A DNA stretch of 12,129 bases, taken from the NCBI GenBank assembly GCA_003024985.2, contig PXIH01S0000019.1. One strand, given 5' to 3'. Positions 1 to 8,441 of this stretch are shown in pieces; within the stretch, counting starts at the first letter, position 1, and every line of letters begins with the position of its first letter. Under the pieces are notes generated by a model that was not told the DNA's origin, did no database searches, and saw nothing but the letters and a program-made list of their open reading frames with translations. The translations under genes and the position numbers were made by a program. The stretch comes from Euperipatoides rowelli. Lineage: Eukaryota; Onychophora; Udeonychophora; Euonychophora; Peripatopsidae.

Positions 1-290
1 CCCCCCAAAAATGGACAAGTCTATTTTCATTGTCTAAAATGACAAAATTCAATTGGGCCCACCTAGCACCCCCATGTGATTGTAGACCTCTAGGGTAATA
101 CAAATTTCAACTTGATCAGAACATTTTAAAAAATTTAGATTTTTGGGCCATCCCTACTACCCCCATTTGACCACCTAGGACCTTGACCTTTTATATAAAT
201 ATTCTAGACCTCTACGGGAACACCAATTTCAACTGAATTGGACAAACCCTTGGGGAGAAAATTCAATTTAAAGAGTTCAGAATGATGGAC
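1..290. repeat. Divergent tandem repeat at left edge
   Basis: Two related units follow each other. The block around 58-115 (CCACCTAG, then TAGACCTCTA, then AATTTCAACT) recurs around 170-236 in the same order, offset by about 112-122 bases with small indels. The C-rich word CCCCCAT also recurs at about 70 and 160. There is no open frame of note. Short, diverged, GC-punctuated repeats of this style are common in mollusc genomes, but I cannot assign a family without a search. The copy probably continues left of the window. Confidence 0.55.
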
Positions 291-395
291 ACAGAGAAAA
301 TTTGTTTTTTAATATAATTAATTCTAAATACATAATAATCATTACAAAGATTTGATACAGAAGAAGAAAAAAAAAACATATAAGCTTAATACATT

Positions 396-537
396 TTACA
401 CTTTTTTCACAGAAAAAAGCTCCAGGAAATACACACCATAAATCGCAATACAAAGATTTTTAAACTTTAGAGCGTGACTGCTCGGCCATAGCCAGTGTTG
501 TTTTGCGTGAATGCTCGTCGCCTTTTTGTAGACAAAC
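396..537 (-). other. Possible but unproven short terminal exon
   Basis: On the minus strand a pyrimidine-containing stretch ending GCGTAG lies just before position 537 and could serve as a 3' splice acceptor. Downstream of it two frames stay open: one for 25 codons, ending at a TAA at 460-462, and one for 46 codons, ending at a TAA at 396-398. The codons fall in the only CpG-rich patch of the left flank. I recognise no protein family in either frame, so this may be chance. It is recorded because composition, acceptor and open frame coincide. Confidence 0.15.
472..519. repeat. 15-bp imperfect direct repeat in a CpG-rich patch
   Basis: GCGTGACTGCTCGGC at 472-486 recurs as GCGTGAATGCTCGTC at 505-519, matching at 13 of 15 positions with a 33-base offset. 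The surrounding 80 bases contain about six CpG dinucleotides and are clearly more GC-rich than the flanks, which are nearly all A/T. Function is unknown. It could be part of an old exon, a regulatory site or a transposon fragment. Confidence 0.6.
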
Positions 538-1086
538 CTACGCAAGCTCATAAGAAAAACTTGATTGCAAATAAATTCATAACTTGTTTATTTGTGATCT
601 GATTTACATAAAATTTAATATGCAAAACTGTATTTATATAATAAACTTTAATATAACCTCAACTTATCTCTAGATTAAGCCAGGAAATTGTTGTAGCAGC
701 TTTTGATGGTGAGGCTTTTTTTATCATGCTTTTTTTTTGTATTTAAACCAGACCAAAGAATTCAAATAAAAAAAAAGTAAAATTGAATAATCCGTTATTA
801 TTATTGCTAAGGGATATTTTATTTTATCGTATTGTACTGCATTTCCAATGCGATCTGCTAGAGCAAATTACCAAGGTATTGCATATTATGACATATTTCG
901 CTAGTAATTATGGGAAATTAAAAACAACTATGCCGTCATCCCGACATCAGCATTCACCTAATTATTTTAAAATGACTTAATAAACTTCAATTATCTTATT
1001 TTATTGAATATGAAGAAATGATGAATATGACTTTTAAGGTAAAATTAAAACAATTTAGCTTTTGTTAAAATTAGTACTGATAATAC

Positions 1087-1850
1087 CCGTTAACGGATTT
1101 ACTGCTCAACTACATTTAAAGGGCTACCTGCCTGAATTTTGTAAACATCAAGTGAGGCCATTTGCTCTATTATGAGATTCAAAATGAGTTAATAAAATTA
1201 CAAGACCAATAAATTTTAACGCCAATTAAATTTTAAATTTTCAACCTGGGCTACACCAATAGTCTCCATAATCAAGTAAAACGAAGACATGCATCTATGG
1301 GAACTACAAGGTTGGGTCAAACACAACCTAAAATTTAATCACTATCCACTCCCCGTAATAGATGAAATGCTAGCCAAACTATCTGATGGGAAGATTTTCT
1401 CAAAACTTGACAGCGCAAGCTAAGAACGGATGAAACATCAGTGGAATATACCCATAAAAGGCTTGTTAAGTGTGAGCTGAATACCTTTCAGCATATCATC
1501 CACCCCCACCATATTTCAAGAAATGATGAACAAGATATTAGCAGGAATTCCTAACATCATGTTATTTAGATAATATCCTTGTATCTAGTGACAATTATGA
1601 TAATCACTTATTAGATTTAAAGTGAATTTTTGAAATATTAATAGGAATTAGTTTGAACCTTAACAAATGTGAATTTTAAAACGCCAAGTGGAATACCAAC
1701 GTCATATCATGGATGAGGAATTAGACTGTCTACAAGTAAAATTAAAGCTGTTATGACTGCTTCAAATTACTAAAAATGTTGACCAATTAAGATATTTTCT
1801 AGGGCTATTTGGGTACTATAGAAAGTTTATTCTATAAATAACCAACTTAG
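1087..1850 (+). pseudogene. Ty3/gypsy reverse transcriptase, broken
   Basis: The N-terminal part of the domain is visible at about 1125-1165, where the PFAL box is readable. The YPLP-x-IDE box begins at 1343 and runs in one frame through motif A (KLDSAS), whose catalytic Asp codon is at 1409-1411, and is cut by a TAA at 1421. The thumb-proximal part follows in other frames: the IPNI segment near 1545, then the catalytic box at 1563-1574, which reads YLDN where the family has YxDD. The second Asp of the active site is therefore lost. Further on, the NKCEF box (near 1660), the VEY box (near 1690) and an LGLFGYYRKF stretch (near 1800-1830) are typical of Ty3/gypsy. Frame changes occur between nearly every recognisable block. 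No functional enzyme can be made. Confidence 0.9.
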
Positions 1851-1959
1851 ACTGCTATGCAAAAATGCCAATTGGAACCAAAATTTGAAAACTTCAGCCA
1901 ACTTTCTTGTAAAGAAAGCAATTACAACAGATTCTCACTCATTATAACCCAACAATCTC

Positions 1960-2345
1960 TATTATAGTTCCTTCAGACATTTCTACTTGGGAAGTAGGTG
2001 CAGTGGTGTCACACTGACTTCAGGATGGATCTGAGAAACCAGTAATGTTTGCTTCAAGAGCATTATCTATCACAGAGCAAAATTACTCACAACTGGACAA
2101 AGAGATTCTAGCAATGATATTAGCTATCAAAAAGTTCTATAAATTCATATTTGATCTAAACTTTACCCTCTACACAGACCTTAAACTGCTGACACTTATT
2201 TTATATAGCAAAGGAAATTTCTACATTAGCAGCAACCAGACTGCAAAGATGGGCTATAATTCTAAGTGTTTATTCTTATGACATTCATTACAAAATGTCT
2301 AAGGAAAATATGAATGCTGATGTGTTATCTCGACTTCCAATTTTG
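1960..2345 (+). pseudogene. Ty3/gypsy RNase H domain and tether, broken
   Basis: The first RNase H Asp box is readable near 1972-1995 (SDISTW followed by VGAVV). A TGA at 2015-2017 then interrupts the frame. The frame reopens at once and stays open to 2281, covering the FASRALS box, an NYSQLDKE box holding the conserved Glu, and the FTLYTD box with its Asp; the usual His and Pro after this Asp are replaced. The end of the domain (ADVLSRLP, near 2318-2340) is in another frame. RNase H degrades the RNA strand of the RNA:DNA hybrid during reverse transcription. This is the best-preserved stretch of the element, but it has no start of its own and is a fragment. Confidence 0.88.
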
Positions 2346-2599
2346 GATAAACAAGCTCTGGAAGAACTAATATGCAATATTCTAGCTATTGATCAAATGG
2401 ACAATTTTCTATGCTCCAGTCAGGACATATCAGTAGAAACAAGATAAGATATGGAACTTAGTAAAGTATAAGACGACATTAAAAGTAGCTGGCCACAGAA
2501 AAACAAAAACCCCCGACATAACGCTGTCTCCAGAATTTAAGTTTAAAATTAACAATAAGCTATGCAAGATGGCTGTTTACTTTGGGAGTTGAGGGTAAT

Positions 2600-3110
2600 T
2601 ATTGCTGAGACATTAAAACTAAGTGTACTAGAGAATTACACCGATGTCACACAGGGGTAGTGAAGATGAAAATCCTAACCCATGAATGGACAAATCGAGA
2701 AAATAACACAAATCTGTCATAAGTTTCAACTCTTAAGCTCAATACCCTCCAAAAGCAGTTCATCCTTGGATATGGCCAGAAGACACCCAGGGACAGGATC
2801 CACATCGACCTCATGGGCTCATATGGTATTCAAGTTCTTAGTCATGGTCGACGCCTTCTCTAAGTGACCCTAAGTAAAAAGGCTAAATAAGATGGAATCT
2901 GAAACCATTATGCTCTGTCTAGAAGACTTTCACACATTATAGGTATCCACAATATATTATTTTGGACAACGGGATTCAGTTTACTTCAAAGAGTTTTGAA
3001 ACATACATAAAAAATAGTCATTCTGCACACCAAAAGTGCCACTACCATCCAGCCTTTAAAATTAATGCCTGCCGAGATGTTTCTTGGTAGAAACCTGCAA
3101 ACACCGATTA
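2600..3110 (+). pseudogene. Ty3/gypsy integrase, broken, third catalytic residue region deleted
   Basis: The zinc-binding HHCC module starts with two His codons at 2639-2641 and 2648-2650. Its CxxC half is readable at 2715-2726 as CHKF, so the second Cys is gone. The core follows with PW-x-WP near 2765, the first catalytic Asp in HIDLMG (codon 2807-2809), a VMVDAFSK stretch ended by a TGA near 2865, and the second catalytic Asp in LDNGIQFTS (codon 2965-2967). After YHPA (3043-3054) the sequence jumps directly to PAEMFLGR (about 3070-3090), so the segment expected to carry the catalytic Glu is missing. Integrase joins the cDNA ends to host DNA; this copy cannot do so. Confidence 0.87.
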
Positions 3111-3229
3111 ACACCATTATAAATAACTCCTATTATTTTCCAAATAAAATAACATGTATTGTCCAAATTATTCTCGGTACACAAAAAATTGGATAAATGG
3201 CTGAAGGTACCATTAGAAAAGTACTGGAA

Positions 3230-3517
3230 CCAGTTATCTTCCTGATCTCCGATAATGGCAAAGAAGGGAAAAAGACATTATGATGAAATATGCCCTTCAT
3301 ACTTACCAGTAACTACAGCACAACTTAAACTTTCTTAGAAAGAGAGGAAGACGATAAGTCACAAGGAACACTGGGAAGTGATGCACCTCCAATACAACCA
3401 ACTGTGAGCCCACTACCACTCAACCTGACCAACCAAGTCACTTCCTCACTAAATAGACAAATATGCTACTCAACAAGAGTTAAGAAACCTTCAGATAGGG
3501 GAGGGGTAAATGTGTAA
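3230..3517 (+). pseudogene. C-terminal end of Ty3/gypsy pol, decayed
   Basis: Downstream of the integrase core, a basic KRHYDE patch near 3270 resembles the region after the integrase core in this clade. A final open stretch reads STRVKKPSDR at about 3469-3498 and continues to a TAA at 3515-3517. A basic S/T-R-x-R/K-K-P end is typical of Mag-like pol polyproteins. The stop codon lies a few bases inside the 3' LTR, so the coding end and the LTR overlap. The middle of this region is too decayed to read. Confidence 0.7.
3497..3510 (+). promoter_or_regulatory. Polypurine tract of the retrotransposon
   Basis: AGGGGAGGGGTAAA is purine-rich, broken only by one T, and lies immediately before the LTR start TGTGTAA. 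In LTR elements this tract survives RNase H and primes plus-strand DNA synthesis, so its exact abutment to the LTR supports both calls. Confidence 0.75.
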
Positions 3518-3952
3518 TACTTTCTGTACATACAATGTATATTACAGTGAAACAATCAATTCATGCATTCCACGCATGATTATAAACTTTTATAACATTG
3601 TAGCTTGTCATTCTGAACTATATAATTGCATTATATACAGTAGTTTAGCTGTAATAAGTAGTTATTTATATAACATTTCATTTATCAGCATACAAAAAGA
3701 TATAACAAATATACACTGTATAAGTTTTAAAAATAAATATTTTAACACTTTTATGTTAATTTTGTTTCAGCAAAATGGATATAAAATTTTTTTCGGGACA
3801 ACAGAATGAGCAATTAGTTTTGACTGTGCTGGTATGGCCAAATCATTTCTGTGCTTATATAAAAGTACCGGAAAAGAAAAAAATCTACTCTACATCACTG
3901 ACAGGCATTCACATTCATCAGCATTGAAAAATTCATTCAAATATTTTACACA
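3511..3952 (+). repeat. 3' LTR, 442 bp
   Basis: The LTR starts right after the polypurine tract with TGTGTAA (3511-3517) and ends with TTACACA (3946-3952), a perfect 7-bp terminal inverted repeat of the TG...CA type. Inside, a TATA-box-like TATATAAAAG at 3856-3865 lies about 345 bases into the LTR, leaving about 85 bases for R-U5, a normal arrangement. The open frame at 3510-3809 lies inside the LTR and has no pol-like content; I take it as chance. No second copy of the LTR is visible in the window. Target-site duplication cannot be tested without the 5' end. Confidence 0.7.
3856..3865 (+). promoter_or_regulatory. LTR TATA box candidate
   Basis: TATATAAAAG within the LTR is followed by a GC-containing stretch and then CATCACTGACAGG, a plausible start region. 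In an intact element this would drive the genomic transcript; here it could at most act as a stray promoter reading rightwards. Confidence 0.4.
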
Positions 3953-6900
3953 CAGCATAAAAAATAAAAATCAATAACACTGTCACAAATCAGTTCTGGA
4001 CTTTAGTATAAATATTAAACTACCTGATTTGAATAATTTTGCAAAGGAGAACATGAAAAAAAAAATGTGCATGAAATAATCATATTAGTTCATTGCATTT
4101 ATTACAAAGAATTTGAGTATTTAAACACAATTTTAGTGTTAAAAAAAAAATTACATAAAAATATGTCTAACAGTTTTGTATGTAAATGCTAGTATTGTTT
4201 TTTTAAAATAAAATAATAAACCTAGAACTTATTACATTAAATGGAACTGGAATGCTTTATATTGTGACAATATTAGGAAGAAAACTTAATCCAGTTTTTG
4301 AGAAACAAAAATAATTTCTCTTTTAAACATTTTGTAATTTAGTTACAAAATAATTTTATTAGAAATGTAATATTGTATACATAAATATTTAAGTCTCTCT
4401 CTCTTTCTAAACACAAGGTTAATATTTCATATGGACATAAAATTCCATGTAAGAGCAGTCTCATAAAATTCTTTTAATGTTGCCTGTCTTTCATATTTAT
4501 AAAAACAGTAGGAAAAGAAATAAAAAGTAATAAAGAATGTAGGTAACGGAGGAAATAAACTATTAATTTCAATATGGAATATATTAAATAATTTTTAGAA
4601 ACAAACTGTTTAAAGGTAATATTCATAAATAGAGTATACAGAAAGAAGATATAAAGGTTTGCAAATAAAATGTCAAAATCAATGTTCAATCTGCTGTAAG
4701 AGATAGTCTAGAATGTTAAGGTTTATGTTGGACTTACACTTAGTTATCAGTGCCACCATATGAGATTTCCAAAAGTTAATGAAATTTAGAATGCAATTTA
4801 ACTATTAAGGTATCTTTCTATTCTCTATAATATTTTTTTTTTGGAAATTCACAGTCCGGTGTTTTTTTTAGCACTAGTCAAGAATGAGGAAATGTAACAG
4901 TTGTAACTAATCTAATTAATTCATGGTTAACCAAATTATGAAAATAAAAATAAAATATGATGTAATTGTTTTTATATTAATAATGATCATGGGATTTAAT
5001 TACTCTTTTAAATAGAATACACATGATTTTTAAAAAAATGAACATTAATTTAAGTGTGGGAATTAATTTTTTATTCTGGACGATGGATCGGGCAATCAGC
5101 TTAGATTTCATGGTTAAGGTAAAAAAAAAATTTTTTCATAAAAAAAAAAAAATGTCGAGGATCAATTTAAGACATCCTGTTCCACATCATTCACATTTTT
5201 TTTTTAAATTTTAGCACTGCACAGATCTAACACAGTTTTATCATGCAGGGCCAACTCAATGCCATGCTTTTTGCAAAATATACATACAGTAATTACATTC
5301 TTCATGCATCTATTTCAAAAGATTAAAAATAAATTATTCAATTAGGCTAATACAATCTACATTCAGCCTCACTCCTAAGTTTCCAAAAAAAAAAAAATCC
5401 ATTGTTGATAATGTGTAAACATTTCCCTATGAAGTGAAAAAGTAGAATTCACGACAAAAATGGTTTCCAAAAATTACATTTTTAGAAAAAATATATATAT
5501 TTCTAGGACTCATCATGTCAATAAAAAAAGTTTGAATGAGCACTGCTTTTTAATTATTAGTTTAAACAAAAACACCAAATTCTTTATTATTTTAAACACT
5601 ACTGTTGCCGTTTAATTAATCCATCTCTACAAAATATTTTTTTCTAAAAACATAATTACTATCAAGGTTGCCACTAGGTAGAACTGTAATAGTTCCAATA
5701 AATAGGCATACGGTACTATAGGAGTGTTCATCTTTGGTGAAATTTTAAAATTAATAAATACATTTTCATTTGTCTTTAGCACATGAATTGAATTAGATCA
5801 TTGTCATGTTAGTTTAGAAAATGTGTTTTGTTTCAAACTTTTAAACCTTTTTCGAAAGGTGGATTAATTAGATTTTTTTCTCTCAAAAAATGGAGGCCAA
5901 AATAAGTTATTAATGCTTCCATTATGTATTTTAACTGTAGATGACAGAATTGTTAATTGGCATGTAAAGATTGAGACAGAGCAAATCTATGATTGTAGAG
6001 ATATTTTATTTCTTTACAATCGTTCATTTCATTCTATTTTTTTTTTTTTTTAATACAGTACATCGATTATTCCTTACAGGAAGCTTTTCACAAATCTTTA
6101 CTTGTTAACTCTATTAAGATTATAGATAGAATTAGTACGACACACAGGTATTTAAGCCTGGAAGAAACCCAGAATTTACCGCTTCAGGAAAATTTAAATG
6201 GCAACAAAACAAACAAAATTTATAATTTGAAATACAGTAGATGATTTCCAGATGAAAAATAAAGTATTGGTATAATAGAATAGAAATATTTTAAATTGTC
6301 TCTGCTGATATTTATCCAGACAGGGTAGGGCATGTATAAACAGACCAATGATATATTTCAAATAGTAAAATCTAATGTCTGATTTATACTAGCACTTTCT
6401 GTTAACTACTTTTGATACGTAATCTAAATGATTGACCTGACGTTTGTATATGCTATTTATTTCACAATATGAATTTTATTTGCAGTCCTTTATTTCTACT
6501 TTTTATGTACTGTATATGCTTTATGTATTTATATACTGTAGGCAATTTCATTATAAGGCATTAATGCTAAAGTATTTACATCACTTTACAAAATTTCTTT
6601 TCCAACACAACATCTGATATTCTATTGTTATTTCTATGTAAATAGTTTTTGAAACAATATTTTTGATAAAAAAATAACAAGTTCCTTTCTGCTCCCACAA
6701 ACCAATGTTTTAAAATGGACCCAAAAAATTTAAGAAACATAAATTTCTTCCACATTGCTTAACACCTTAAAAACAATAATACTGTATAAATTGAGCCAAT
6801 TAGAAAATAATTAGGGATCTAGTAGGTACATAGTCCAGAAATTTATCTAATAAACGGTAAATTTGCACTACTAAATGTTATATTAAAAAAAAAAAAATAA

Positions 6901-7585
6901 GGGACATTTTTTTTTTGGTGCACATTAACTGTACGATTGAATTATGAGGTTTAGACAACTAAATCTGATGTGCAGGCTAGACCACCCCAAAAAAAAAAAA
7001 AAAATATTCACAACAGGTGCATTTTTAACATGGAAGATATCAAATATTTCTTTTTTTCATATAAAAAACAAAAAAGGAAAAAAAAAAAAAAAGATAAAAA
7101 TACTTTTCTTGTACTAAAAATAAAATGACAAAATATTTGTCAATTTTTACAACATAAATTTACTAAAATTTTTTTTTATAAAATTCTAATTAATAATTAG
7201 ACTTTTAGAAATTATATACAACATTTATTTTATAANNAATAGAATTTAAATTGACTTTTTGTAATTTTATTTAAAATAGTTCTCTTTAAATTTCCAAAAC
7301 ACACAGTAACTATTCTTTATTAAATTATTCGGATCAAAATAACCATACAGACATTGGCACTTACCCAAAAGTGTAATATTATTGAACAGTGGCAGTTTAT
7401 GAAAAAAAAAAACATTTTTTTTTTTCATTTAAAAAAAAAAAATCACACTTGGCTCAAAGTAAATTGGAACCATAATACTGTTTTAATAGTATTGCCATAA
7501 TACTAATAATATATACTGTATATCACAATATCTTCTTTACTTCAGGATAGCAATTTAAATTTGTATAAATCTTTTTGGTTAAGAT
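3953..7585. other. 3.6 kb AT-rich intergenic DNA, no gene seen
   Basis: I found no exon, RNA gene or recognisable transposon. The open frames at 4474-4689 (minus) and 5023-5214 (plus) are strings of AT-rich codons (F, I, K, N, L) with no motif, interrupted by homopolymers. Small items present: a CT microsatellite at about 4394-4406, an AT microsatellite near 5491-5500, and a 6-bp stem with a TTCG loop at 5845-5860. Two Ns stand at 7236-7237. Part of the right end may belong to a long 3' UTR of the SNX13-like gene. Confidence 0.5.
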
Positions 7586-7868
7586 TTTATTTTCCTAGTC
7601 TTTCACACGAATGTATTGTATACCTTNAATAGAAAATCTTTTGAAAGGAAAAAAAATAATTGAATCTATTATTTACAGAAGCGTCAAGGAAATATTTACA
7701 TTTAATAAGAATATTAACAAAAAAAGAAAATCAACTTAATCTCAAGAGTAAATGATGGGAATATTTTGATGACAATTACTTCAGTTTGTTTTCCATTTAT
7801 AACAAATAAATCTCCATTTACTCAGAAGTTTATGAATAATAAAGATGTTTAAAAAAAAAAAAAAAAAA
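6885..7868. repeat. Cluster of long A and T homopolymer runs
   Basis: Within about 1 kb there are A-runs at 6885-6897, 6989-7004, 7078-7093, 7402-7412, 7431-7442 and 7851-7868, and T-runs at 6907-6916 and 7415-7425. All are 10 to 18 bases long. The runs occur in both orientations and without neighbouring retrotransposon sequence, so they are not simply poly-A tails of inserted copies. Confidence 0.8.
7399..7428. repeat. Perfect inverted repeat, 14-bp arms, 2-base loop
   Basis: ATG plus eleven A at 7399-7412 pairs exactly with eleven T plus CAT at 7415-7428, around a CA loop. This could extrude as a hairpin. It also is a place where sequencing or assembly errors are likely. Confidence 0.85.
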
Positions 7869-8187
7869 TCAAATAATGCAGCCAAAGGTATGTTTGAGCT
7901 GAAGTATTGGATTAACTATTACTCCTTCCTCTCTAAGTATATTATGGATTCATTTAAATGAAATGGGCAAGATAAGTCTAATCAATTTTGGCAAAAAGGA
8001 ATATCCTTTTATGAAAGGGAAGTCAACAAAAGCATCTGGGGGATAAAAACAGCCCCATAAGTTGAAAATCAGTATTTGTGCTTTTTTAATTTTTGCATTT
8101 TTCTTTAGAGTGAATGTCAATTTGAACACACACTTGATTTTGTAATGATCATTCAATTTTCTTGTTAACGCGCACCAATTAGTGACA
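7586..8187 (-). other. SNX13: Probable 3' UTR of the SNX13-like gene
   Basis: Immediately past the stop codon on the minus strand there is no further SNX13 homology. The open frame at 8156-7950 (minus) has no recognisable domain, so I read this as untranslated. Possible poly(A) signals on the minus strand are ATTAAA at 8090-8085, TATAAA at 7801-7796, and the first canonical AATAAA at 7591-7586. In such AT-rich DNA each of these may be chance, so the true end is unknown; the canonical one is used as a provisional limit. Confidence 0.4.
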
Positions 8188-8194
8188 TCACCTG
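8186..8194 (-). promoter_or_regulatory. Cryptic 5' splice site overlapping the stop codon
   Basis: On the minus strand CAG|GTGATG spans the last sense codon and the TGA stop (exon side ends at 8192). It resembles a usable GT donor. If used, it would remove the stop and give an alternative C-terminus encoded further left. Family length suggests the stop is normally used. Confidence 0.35.
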
Positions 8195-8441
8195 TTGATA
8201 TGATGTCTGAATTCGGTTTCTGATGGAGTATAGTTGTTTTGAATGCGAGGAGAATGGGAGTGGAGCTTCAGAAAACATTCTTCAAATTGCCTCATAGTTT
8301 TGTCCGAAAACAGTGTGCAGAGGAGACCTTCTAAGAGGACGTAAACCAGCCTTTTATTAAGATGTTTATGTTGAAACATGTCAAAAATTAATAGGATGCC
8401 ATGTCTTGTTGTTTCGGATCCAATAATGTGTTTTAATTCAT
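8188..8441 (-). CDS. SNX13: SNX13-like sorting nexin, terminal coding exon
   Basis: This exon begins after the acceptor TATTTTTTAG (AG at 8443-8442) and ends at a TGA (8190-8188). It adds two bases that complete a split Asp codon, then 83 residues. The opening DELKHIIGSETTRHGIL is the hallmark of the Nexin_C domain of SNX13 and is followed by a conserved FDMFQHKHLNKRLVYVLLEG stretch and FLKLHSHSPRI. The C-terminal tail after LKLHS is about the length I remember for the vertebrate protein, which argues that TGA is the real end. Compared with vertebrate SNX13 there seem to be about three extra residues before the LKLHS box. SNX13 is a PXA-RGS-PX-Nexin_C protein, anchored in the ER and placed at contacts with endolysosomes or lipid droplets, with roles in lipid and cholesterol traffic. 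SNX14, SNX19 and SNX25 are paralogues but match less well. Confidence 0.93.

Larger units (their letters stand above)
291..1086. other. Mostly featureless AT-rich DNA left of the retroelement
   Basis: No coding region here is convincing. The plus-strand open frame at 783-980 has no motif I recognise and sits in AT-rich sequence, so I treat it as chance. The gag, protease, primer-binding site and 5' LTR expected to the left of the retrotransposon pol were looked for here and not seen. There is no CCHC knuckle, no DTGA-type protease motif, and no copy of the 3' LTR. The one compositional anomaly is the CpG-bearing patch at about 465-545, listed separately. Confidence 0.5.
1087..3952 (+). mobile_element. 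Decayed Ty3/gypsy LTR retrotransposon, Mag-like, 5' end missing
   Basis: This is the 3' part of a Ty3/gypsy element in the usual order for the group: reverse transcriptase (about 1087-1850), RNase H (about 1960-2345), integrase (about 2600-3110), a C-terminal tail (to 3517), a polypurine tract (3497-3510) and a 3' LTR (3511-3952). The RNase H/tether wording and the basic C-terminal end of pol resemble the Mag clade, often annotated in animal genomes as K02A2.6-like. Many stops and frameshifts, lost catalytic residues and an internal integrase deletion show it is dead. Gag, protease and the 5' LTR are absent from the visible sequence, so the 5' part has been deleted or replaced. The exact left boundary is uncertain; 1087 is where pol similarity becomes visible. 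Confidence 0.92.

Noticed and set aside
783-980. 65-codon plus-strand open frame left of the retroelement
   Set aside because: No recognisable gag, protease or cellular motif; length is unremarkable, and no splice or expression signal supports it.
3510-3809. 99-codon plus-strand open frame
   Set aside because: It lies entirely inside the 3' LTR, has no similarity to pol, and its AT-rich composition explains the residues. Treated as chance.
4474-4689. Minus-strand 71-codon frame with hydrophobic stretches, resembling a small membrane protein
   Set aside because: F/I/L/Y richness is what AT-rich DNA gives by chance; no family motif and no splice context.
5023-5214. Plus-strand frame with a lysine-rich middle
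   Set aside because: The Lys and Phe blocks are translated poly-A and poly-T runs.
5845-5860. Hairpin ACCTTT-TTCG-AAAGGT
   Set aside because: Only a 6-bp stem, lacks the C-G closing pair of stable UUCG loops, and no neighbouring gene would use it.
7236-7627. Three N characters (7236-7237, 7627)
   Set aside because: Sequencing or assembly ambiguity rather than biology.
7950-8156. Minus-strand 68-codon frame just beyond the SNX13 stop
   Set aside because: It lies in the probable 3' UTR and has no domain; readthrough would cross the TGA that matches the family's C-terminal length.
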